This document shows positions 7,549 through 13,669 of a stretch of DNA of 64,000 nt, piece by piece. Origin of the DNA: Sphingopyxis macrogoltabida (lineage in GTDB: Bacteria; Pseudomonadota; Alphaproteobacteria; Sphingomonadales; Sphingomonadaceae); the NCBI RefSeq assembly GCF_001314325.1, contig NZ_CP009429.1:1240501-1304500 (forward strand), written 5' to 3'. Every line of letters begins with the position of its first letter. Within the stretch, counting starts at the first letter, position 1. The position numbers and the translations under genes were made by a program. The notes beneath the pieces were generated by a model. That model had not been told where the DNA came from. It made no database searches and saw only the letters and a list, made by a program, of their open reading frames with translations.

Positions 7549-8830
7549 GCTCCTCCTGATCGCCGGTGGCGCAGCGCTCGGCCTGGCAACGCCGGCGGTC
7601 GCGCAGATGGACCATTCCAATATGCCCGGCATGAAGATGCCACCGCCGAAGACGCCAGCGGTGAAAAAGCCCGCCGCTAAGAAGCCAGCAGCGACCAAGC
7701 CCGCCGCGCGCAAGAAGTCCGTGAAGCCCGCCGCTAGATCGACACCGCGCGCGAAGCCGAGTTCGGGGGCCAGGCCGGCCGAAAGTCGGTCCGCCAAGCC
7801 TCCGGCCCCTGGAACGGTCGTTGCCGATCCTCACGCCGGTCATGACATGTCGGCCATGCCGGGCATGAATACGCCCGGAGCCAACCCCAATCCTGGTGCC
7901 GGGCACGACATGTCGGCAATGCCAGGTGTGGCAGGCGCCAACCCCGCCAACCCAGGTGCTATGCAGGGCATGGACCATGGGTCGATGCAAGGAATGGGCC
8001 AGGGCTCGGGCACGATGCAAGGCATGTCGGGACACGACATGGAAGGCATGCCCTCAGTAATGGGCGCGGCGATGGTCGGCACCAACCTGCCTGCCGGCAA
8101 CGCTCCGCCGCCACCGATCCCGACGGATCGCGCCGCGGACCAGGTCTACTCTGCCGCCGCCATGGCGCATTCGCAGCAGCATTTGCGGATGCACGGCGGG
8201 CAGAATTTCTCGCAGGTCATATTCAATCTGGCTGAAGTCCAGATCCGCGACGGTCGCGATGGCTACCGGTGGGACGGCAGTGCCTGGTATGGGGGTGATA
8301 TCAACCGGCTGGTGCTCAAGACCGAGGGCGAAGGGAATATCGGGGGAAGCTTGGAAGCGGCGGAGGTGCAGGCGCTTTATTCGCGCGCCATTGGCCCATA
8401 CACCGATATACAGCTTGGCGTCCGCTACGACTTCAAGCCCAACCCTTCGCGTGTCTATGCGGCGGTCGGCTTTGAAACGCTTGCACCCGGCTTCTTCGAT
8501 GTCGAGGGCGCGCTGTTCCTGTCCAATAAGGGCGACCTGCTCGGGCGGCTGGAAGGCTATTACGATCAGCGGATCACGCAGCGGCTGATCCTTCAGCCAC
8601 GCGCCGAGTTCAACTTCGCCGCGCAGGACGTACCGGAAATTGGCATCGGCTCCGGCCTGTCCGCGGCCGAACTCGGACTGCGTCTGCGCTACGAGATCAG
8701 GCGCGAGTTCGCGCCCTATGTGGGTATTTCGTACGATCGCAGGTTCGGGGACACCGCCCGCCTCGCACGCGCTGAGGGCCAGGGGGCGGCGTCGACCAGC
8801 CTCGTTCTGGGCGTCCGCACTTGGTTTTGA
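7538..8830 (+). CDS. copB: Outer-membrane copper resistance protein CopB
   Basis: 430 residues. A signal peptide (LLLIAGGAALGLATPAVA) is followed by a Pro/Lys/Ala-rich stretch with KKPA repeats, a Met/His-rich region (GHDMSAMPGM twice, GMDHGSMQGM), then the CopB domain from about residue 190 (FSQVIFNLAEVQIRDGRDGYRWDG to the C-terminal barrel strand SLVLGVRTWF). CopB is thought to bind or transport copper at the outer membrane with CopA. ATG 7538 overlaps the copA stop by 11 bases and has GAGGAG seven bases ahead. An upstream GTG at 7523 is less likely. Confidence 0.94.
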   Translation: MRAKLLLIAGGAALGLATPAVAQMDHSNMPGMKMPPPKTPAVKKPAAKKPAATKPAARKKSVKPAARSTPRAKPSSGARPAESRSAKPPAPGTVVADPHAGHDMSAMPGMNTPGANPNPGAGHDMSAMPGVAGANPANPGAMQGMDHGSMQGMGQGSGTMQGMSGHDMEGMPSVMGAAMVGTNLPAGNAPPPPIPTDRAADQVYSAAAMAHSQQHLRMHGGQNFSQVIFNLAEVQIRDGRDGYRWDGSAWYGGDINRLVLKTEGEGNIGGSLEAAEVQALYSRAIGPYTDIQLGVRYDFKPNPSRVYAAVGFETLAPGFFDVEGALFLSNKGDLLGRLEGYYDQRITQRLILQPRAEFNFAAQDVPEIGIGSGLSAAELGLRLRYEIRREFAPYVGISYDRRFGDTARLARAEGQGAASTSLVLGVRTWF

Positions 8831-8878
8831 GGCCGATCAGGGTTTGTTGGGTTGACTGAGTCCAAGAAGGAGAAGTCA

Positions 8879-9262
8879 ATGTTTAAGACAATTACAGTTC
8901 TGGCTCTGGCGGCGATGGCAGCGAGTCCAGCTTTGGCTCAGCAGCAGACGCAAGGCATGGACCACTCGAAAATGCAGGGCATGAACCACGACAACATGCC
9001 TGGCATGAACACGCCCTTCATGCCCGCCGAGATGGCGATGCAGAAAAAGATGATGGCGGCCAAGGGCGCCAATGCGAGCGAGACGTGGATCCGCAAGATG
9101 ATCGAGCATCACCGCGGTGCGATTGCCATGTCGCAGATCGTTCTGCGCCAATCACCCGATGCGAAGACCCGGCAAATGGCTGAGAAGTCGATTGCCGAGC
9201 AAAACAAGAGCATTGGCGAACTCCAGGCGATGCTCCAGTCGATGGGCAAGCGTCCTCAGTGA
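8879..9262 (+). CDS. DUF305 periplasmic copper-associated protein
   Basis: 127 residues. The signal peptide (FKTITVLALAAMAASPALA) is followed by Met/His repeats (GMDHSKM, GMNHDNM) and the DUF305 helical domain with its signature MIEHHRGAIAMS. DUF305 proteins are usually found with copper genes; the HH pair and methionines are likely ligands. ATG 8879 has AAGGAG at 8867-8872, six bases ahead. The 48-bp gap to copB carries no obvious terminator, so it is probably the last gene of the copA transcript. A strong hairpin follows. Confidence 0.85.
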   Translation: MFKTITVLALAAMAASPALAQQQTQGMDHSKMQGMNHDNMPGMNTPFMPAEMAMQKKMMAAKGANASETWIRKMIEHHRGAIAMSQIVLRQSPDAKTRQMAEKSIAEQNKSIGELQAMLQSMGKRPQ

Positions 9263-9269
9263 TAACCTT

Positions 9270-9307
9270 CGTTCCTCCCGCCCCACAACGAGCGGGCGGG
9301 AGGAACG
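9270..9307. terminator. 14-bp perfect hairpin between DUF305 and DUF411 genes
   Basis: CGTTCCTCCCGCCC (9270-9283) pairs with GGGCGGGAGGAACG (9294-9307) over a 10-base loop, eight bases after the DUF305 stop. It has no T-tract. It may end the copA-copB-DUF305 transcript or only attenuate it, because the next gene has its own ribosome site (AAGGAG at 9310-9315) but no visible copy of the ECF promoter. Confidence 0.65.
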
Positions 9308-9322
9308 ACCAAGGAGTTTCCC

Positions 9323-9772
9323 ATGAAGACAGCTTTGCGATCCGCGTTTACTGCCGCAGCCTTGTTGGTTCCGGTTGCCGTCAGCGCGGCCACCCCGATC
9401 GTCATGCACCGCGATCCCGGCTGCGGCTGTTGCGCCAAGTGGGCCGCGCAGGTGCAGCGGCAGTTCGGGCGCCAGGTGCGCGTCGTCGATGATCCCAACC
9501 GCCCGGCGCTGCAAAAGCGCGCGGGGGTTCCTGCGGACGTCTCGTCCTGCCACACAGCAATCGCCGATGGCATGGCTTTCGAGGGCCACGTGCCGATCGC
9601 CGACATGAAGCGGGCTCTCGCGACCCGGCCCAAGGGTGTGCGGGGCCTCGCGGTCGGCGGCATGCCGCTCGGCTCGCCGGGAATGGAAGTGCCCGGCGTC
9701 AAGGCGCAGGCCTATGACGTGGTTGCCTTCGGTTCCGGCGGGCGCCGCCTGTTCGGTCGCCACGGCAGCTGA
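9323..9772 (+). CDS. DUF411 family metal-binding protein
   Basis: 149 residues with a signal peptide (ALRSAFTAAALLVPVAVSA) and a DUF411 domain: MHRDPGCGCCAKWAAQV with a CGCC cluster, a later SSCHTA cysteine, and GLAVGGMPLGSPGME. The fold is thioredoxin-like. Members accompany copper and silver resistance genes as periplasmic metal binders. ATG 9323 follows AAGGAG with a spacing of seven. It lies on the same strand as copAB, beyond the hairpin. Confidence 0.88.
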   Translation: MKTALRSAFTAAALLVPVAVSAATPIVMHRDPGCGCCAKWAAQVQRQFGRQVRVVDDPNRPALQKRAGVPADVSSCHTAIADGMAFEGHVPIADMKRALATRPKGVRGLAVGGMPLGSPGMEVPGVKAQAYDVVAFGSGGRRLFGRHGS

Positions 9773-9859
9773 TCAGCCGCCGCAGCCAGCTTAGCTCCGC
9801 CATCAGAGCCGTCTTGAAGAGCAGACGGAAAGTCTCACAGAAAAAGCCAACGGGCGGGT

Positions 9860-9886
9860 GAGGGGCGAAGGCGGCGCGTGCGTAAA
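9860..9886 (+). promoter_or_regulatory. ECF-sigma-type promoter, copy 3 (DUF2231 gene)
   Basis: GAGGGGC at 9860-9866, 13 bases, GCGTAAA at 9880-9886. Same spacing as the other copies, with C for T in the upstream element and A for T at the end of the downstream one. It stands 35 bases ahead of the ATG at 9922. Confidence 0.7.
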
Positions 9887-9921
9887 CGGAATTAGATGAA
9901 CACAGATCAAGGGGACGGGTG

Positions 9922-10647
9922 ATGGGCGTTAAAAGAGGCGGAGCCTTCGCTATACTTCTTGCGGTTGCAATGTCAGTCAGCACGGCGGCATCGGCGCACG
10001 AAGACCACAACGCTCTCGGGGCCGGTCCCGGGCCAGTCGCTAACAGCGCAGCCGAGACGCAGAAAGCGGATGGGGCAGACGCTGGCGATGGCCACATGGG
10101 CATGGGCTCTATGTCGACAGTGGACATGAACATGGGCGGCCGCGATATCGCCGGCGACGACATGGACATGGGGGGCATGCACGAGGAAGGCGCCAACAAG
10201 AACAAGAGTTTCGGCGAACGGCTGGTGAGCTGGCTGGGCCGCCTGCACACCATGGTCATTCATTTTCCCATCGCCCTGTTCATCGGTGCGTTCGGGGTGG
10301 AGCTTTTCGGGTTGTGGCGCCGCAACCGGGACTATCAGCATGTCGCACACATAATGCTGGCCGTCGGCGCCCTGGGAGCGATCGCGGCGGCGTTCCTGGG
10401 CTGGTTCGCGGGTGGCTTCTACCTGACCGACCGCAACCCCATCCTGATGACGCATCGCTGGCTCGGCACATTGATCGCGGTGTTTGGCGTCGCGCTGGCT
10501 TGGATGGCAGCGCGCCACCGCAAGGGTCCGGACCGGTCTCGGACGTTGTACTGGGTGGTGCTTGGCCTGATGACGCTGGCGATCTCGATCCAGGGGTTCC
10601 TCGGCGGAACCTTCATGCATGGCGGAATAAACCACTTGGCGTTCTGA
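9922..10647 (+). CDS. DUF2231 membrane protein with Met/His-rich leader
   Basis: About 241 residues. The signal peptide ends near ASAHEDHNA. A Met-rich periplasmic stretch follows (GHMGMGSMSTVDMNMGG, DDMDMGGMHEE), then a DUF2231 domain with four membrane helices beginning LHTMVIHFPIALFIGAF and ending FLGGTFMHGGINHLAF. DUF2231 proteins are uncharacterised; the HFP histidine and the C-terminal HGG are typical. ATG 9922 (AAGGGGA just upstream) is preferred over GTG 9919. It is driven by its own copy of the ECF promoter, so it is a probable regulon member acting on copper at the membrane. Confidence 0.82.
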   Translation: MGVKRGGAFAILLAVAMSVSTAASAHEDHNALGAGPGPVANSAAETQKADGADAGDGHMGMGSMSTVDMNMGGRDIAGDDMDMGGMHEEGANKNKSFGERLVSWLGRLHTMVIHFPIALFIGAFGVELFGLWRRNRDYQHVAHIMLAVGALGAIAAAFLGWFAGGFYLTDRNPILMTHRWLGTLIAVFGVALAWMAARHRKGPDRSRTLYWVVLGLMTLAISIQGFLGGTFMHGGINHLAF

Positions 10648-10952
10648 GGGGGCCGGCGCTCAGTAGACGTTCGCGTGTTCGCGCGGTTCAAATGCAATGC
10701 GACGAGCTGCTACAGCGCTGACCTTCTGGCAGATCGAGTAACTCTCGGCACCGTTAGAAGCGCACCGTCTGGACGCCGACGCCGCGTGTGTGTGCGAGCC
10801 GGGATCGTAGTGCGGGATCATTGAACGGAGAAAGGCTGTGTAGCCGAGTGTCGTCTGGGTACAGACCAGCGCGAAGCAGTCGGGAAGATGAAATGCGAGC
10901 CGCAATTGCACTCGTTCGCGGCCTTCGCTCGTCACACCGCCAATGTCTCGCG
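10648..10952. other. Intergenic stretch, 305 bp, no recognised gene
   Basis: Between the convergent DUF2231 and flavoprotein genes. A - strand frame of 107 codons crosses it (10660-10983), but it has no recognisable domain, overlaps the end of the flavoprotein gene and reads like non-coding sequence. I leave it out. No terminator hairpin stands out. Confidence 0.5.
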
Positions 10953-11963
10953 CTACGTCGGTGGTACGCTGCGAGCGAGACACAACCCGGCGATGGCGGA
11001 TGCCAATCCGCTGTCGCGGTTGCGCAACAAATTATGGATTGCGGTCGCAGCGACCGCTGCTTGTCCGGTTGCGACGCTGATCTGATCGAGCCCCTCCACA
11101 ACGTCGCCAACCGCGTAGAGGCCAGCAACCGAGGTTTGTTGGTGGGCGTCCGTCAGCACGCACCCTGTTGCGCTGAGCTTCGCCCGCAGCGAAGAGGCGA
11201 GCCGCGTTCGAGGCGACGAGCCGAGCGCCGGGTAAAGCGTGTCGAATTGTAGCTCAAGGCCATTGGCCAGCCGCACCTCGACATAGTCACCAAGACGCAG
11301 CTGCTCGACGGGCGAGGGGGCGACATCTATGCCCTGCTGGTTCAGCTTGGCAAGTTCGGTCGGTCCGAGGTCGAGCGAGCATTCCGCTAGAAGCGTGACC
11401 TTGGCGCCATAGGCGCGCAGAAATTCGGCTTCTTCAGCGCCATGGCCGTCGCAGCCGAGCACCGCCACGTTCGTCCGCCGAGCCTCATAACCATCGCAAA
11501 TCGGGCAGTAGCGGAGAAGACCACGCGCCACGCCGATGTCATGCATTGCATCGGGCATCTCTGGACGTTTATTGACGACACCGGTAGCGAGGACAACGGT
11601 CCGCGCGTGCAGGATGTTCAGCTCGCAGCTTGCCGAGAAGTGGTCGCCTGACGCGACGATTGCGTCGATCTCACCGCTTTGGACCGTACCGCCATATTCG
11701 TGCAGCTGAGCCTGCAATCGCGCAAGAAACGTGACGCCGGAAATGCCTCCGGGAAATCCTGGCAGGTTGTGCGAACGCGGGATGGAGGCGGCGCGTCCCG
11801 CCGCCGCGTCGTAGACGACGCAGCTCCTGAGAAACCGGGACAGATAGATTGCGGTCGTGAGGCCTGCGGGACCGCCGCCCACAATCAGACAGTCGATGAC
11901 CTCCTCGGGATCGCCAGTCCAGCCTTGATTGGTCAACCGCAACCTCATCATTACCCCGCGCAA
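10953..11963 (-). CDS. Thioredoxin-reductase-like FAD/NAD(P) oxidoreductase
   Basis: 336 residues. The FAD-binding GxGxxG motif is IVGGGPAGLTTAIYLSR (residues 27-43), followed by ATG near residue 126, a redox-active CPICDG near residue 151, a second nucleotide-binding segment (VAVLGCDGHGAEEAEF) and the C-terminal GLYAVGDVV. This is the low-molecular-weight thioredoxin reductase fold. ATGs at 11951 and 11948 are alternative starts. An ECF-type promoter (12038-12064, - strand) stands 75 bases ahead, divergent from copC, placing it in the copper regulon. A role in thiol repair or Cu-stress redox balance is inference; its partner protein is unknown. Confidence 0.88.
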   Translation of the reverse strand: MRGVMMRLRLTNQGWTGDPEEVIDCLIVGGGPAGLTTAIYLSRFLRSCVVYDAAAGRAASIPRSHNLPGFPGGISGVTFLARLQAQLHEYGGTVQSGEIDAIVASGDHFSASCELNILHARTVVLATGVVNKRPEMPDAMHDIGVARGLLRYCPICDGYEARRTNVAVLGCDGHGAEEAEFLRAYGAKVTLLAECSLDLGPTELAKLNQQGIDVAPSPVEQLRLGDYVEVRLANGLELQFDTLYPALGSSPRTRLASSLRAKLSATGCVLTDAHQQTSVAGLYAVGDVVEGLDQISVATGQAAVAATAIHNLLRNRDSGLASAIAGLCLARSVPPT

Positions 11964-12037
11964 GCGCCCGTCAGGCCCGTGGCCACAGCTCGTCCGGACG
12001 GGAAGGCGCAGTGAAAAGCGCTCTGTACTCCCTTCTG

Positions 12038-12064
12038 AATACGCGCCGATGCCGCTGACCCCTC
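12038..12064 (-). promoter_or_regulatory. ECF-sigma-type promoter, copy 4 (flavoprotein gene)
   Basis: On the - strand: GAGGGGT (12064-12058), 13 bases, GCGTATT (12044-12038). It reads toward the thioredoxin-reductase-like gene and lies only 33 bases from the divergent copC copy, making a back-to-back pair. Confidence 0.75.
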
Positions 12065-12097
12065 ATGCAGAGGGTGGGGCGGCGCGAAAAAGATCGT

Positions 12098-12124
12098 GAG
12101 GGGTTACCCGTCCGGCTGCGTAAT
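12098..12124 (+). promoter_or_regulatory. ECF-sigma-type promoter, copy 5 (copC-copD)
   Basis: GAGGGGT at 12098-12104, 13 bases, GCGTAAT at 12118-12124. The following 8 bases (ACAGGTGA) also resemble copy 1 (ACATGTGA). It reads toward copC. Confidence 0.75.
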
Positions 12125-12158
12125 ACAGGTGAGCCCAATTGAAATGGAGATTGCCAAA

Positions 12159-12527
12159 ATGCGCCGCTTGTTCATCACGACTGCCGCCGCCGCCCTGTTC
12201 TTCGCAGGGGGCGTGGCGAACGCGCACCCGAAGCTGGTGTCCTCCAGCCCCGCCGCCAACGCGGCCGTCGCGACCCCCGAGAAGATCAGCCTTCAGTTCA
12301 GCGAGAAACTCGTGCCGGCTTTCTCCAAGGCCGAACTTACCATGGCAGCGATGCCGGGCATGGCGGCCATGAAGATGCCCAGCAGCGCCGCAGTCGGCGC
12401 CGATGGCCGGACGCTCACCATCACCCCGAAGCAGCGCCTCCCGCGTGGGCGCTACAGCGTCGGCTGGCAGGTCGTCTCTAGCGATACACACAAAATCACC
12501 GGCAGCTACAACTTCACGGTGAAGTGA
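12159..12527 (+). CDS. copC: Periplasmic copper chaperone CopC
   Basis: 122 residues. The signal peptide (FITTAAAALFFAGGVANA) ends immediately before the conserved mature N-terminus HPKLVSSSPA, whose first His is a Cu(II) ligand. The Met-rich Cu(I) loop is MAAMPGMAAMKMP, and the fold ends with SSDTHKITGSYNFTV, typical of CopC. ATG 12159 is chosen because GGAG at 12146-12149 lies nine bases ahead. An upstream frame start at 12096 would lie inside the promoter, and ATG 12144 has no ribosome site. copD begins four bases after the stop. Confidence 0.94.
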   Translation: MRRLFITTAAAALFFAGGVANAHPKLVSSSPAANAAVATPEKISLQFSEKLVPAFSKAELTMAAMPGMAAMKMPSSAAVGADGRTLTITPKQRLPRGRYSVGWQVVSSDTHKITGSYNFTVK

Positions 12528-12531
12528 GCGA

Positions 12532-13458
12532 ATGCTCGACTGGCCGACCGTCGCCATCCGCTTGGCGTTATACCTGGTCCTGGCGGCGCTGTTCGGCCTG
12601 TCGGCCTTCAGCCTCTATGGTCTTCGTCTTGGCGAGCGCGATGATGCAATCGCGCTGCGGCCTTGGCTCACGACAAGCGCGGCGTTCGGGTTGCTGCTCT
12701 CGGCCGCTGGCCTGATCCTCATGGCCTCGGCGATGGCCGGTTCTCCCTTCTGGCCGATCGACCAGGCAGCGGTGGCCGCGCTGCTGGGGGGCCCACCGGT
12801 TGGCACCGCCTGGAAGGTGCGCATGGTGGCACTGGTCATCGCCGGCGGTGCGGCCCTGCTGGCGCGAGGCAGAGCAGCGTGGCTGGCTATCGCCATGATT
12901 GCCGCCGCCGCGGCATTGGCGACACTCGCGTGGAACGGGCACGGCGCCATGGACGAGGGAAGCACCGGATGGCTTCACCTCGGTGCGGACATCCTCCACC
13001 TCTTGGGAGGCGGTATATGGGTCGGCGCGCTGTTCGGATTGCTTCTCCTGTTGACGCGTCGCGCCGAGGAGATCGATGCCGCGCACCTTCGGCTGACCCA
13101 TCGCGCCCTGCATGGGTTCGGCGCCGTCGGCACGGTCGTGGTTGTTACCTTGGTGGTCACCGGCTTGATCAACAGCTGGCTGCTCGTCGGCCCAGCCAAT
13201 TTCATGGCCTTGGGGACGACGCTCTACGGCCTGCTGCTGCTCGCAAAGCTGGTCTTGTTCGCCGGGATGCTGGGGCTCGCTTCGCTTAATCGGTTTCGCC
13301 TCACGCCGGCCTTTGAGCGCTCGATTGCCATGAACGACCATGGCGGGGCGCTTACGGCGCTACGGGCCAGCCTCGCGATCGAGACAGCCTGCGTGATCGG
13401 CATCCTGGCGCTCGTGGCATGGCTAGGCACCCTCGCGCCACCCGCGTCGGGCATGTAG
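12532..13458 (+). CDS. copD: Inner-membrane copper transport protein CopD
   Basis: 308 residues with eight or so membrane helices. Family features are the first helix (AIRLALYLVLAALFGLSAFSLY), the GWLHLGADILHLLGGGIWVGALFGL segment with conserved histidines, and LLLAKLVLFAGMLGLASLNRFRLTPAF. CopD is believed to carry copper across the inner membrane, receiving it from CopC. The start is four bases after copC, so they form one operon. The next gene begins 211 bases later without a visible ECF promoter. Confidence 0.93.
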   Translation: MLDWPTVAIRLALYLVLAALFGLSAFSLYGLRLGERDDAIALRPWLTTSAAFGLLLSAAGLILMASAMAGSPFWPIDQAAVAALLGGPPVGTAWKVRMVALVIAGGAALLARGRAAWLAIAMIAAAAALATLAWNGHGAMDEGSTGWLHLGADILHLLGGGIWVGALFGLLLLLTRRAEEIDAAHLRLTHRALHGFGAVGTVVVVTLVVTGLINSWLLVGPANFMALGTTLYGLLLLAKLVLFAGMLGLASLNRFRLTPAFERSIAMNDHGGALTALRASLAIETACVIGILALVAWLGTLAPPASGM

Positions 13459-13669
13459 GCGCTATGGACCAACCGTCCACGCAAGCGCCGCTCAGGCCTT
13501 CCTTGCGCGGCTTAACCCTCGCCTCCCAAGACACCCCCGCTTGGACTGAGCTTACGTGTCCAATGCCCTAAGTCGCCCACAGACGCTTGCGGGAATGCCG
13601 CCTCGCGCTGCAAAGCTGGGCGTGCGAGAGGATTGGTCCGGATGGGCCTCTCAGCGTTTTCAGAGATGA

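Noticed and set aside
7861..7885. AATACGC followed by ACCCC in copB, resembling an inverted ECF site
   Set aside because: Spacer is 9 bases, not 13, and it lies within coding sequence.
10660..10983. 107-codon frame on the - strand between DUF2231 and flavoprotein genes
   Set aside because: No domain, no ribosome site, overlaps the flavoprotein end, and composition is not protein-like.
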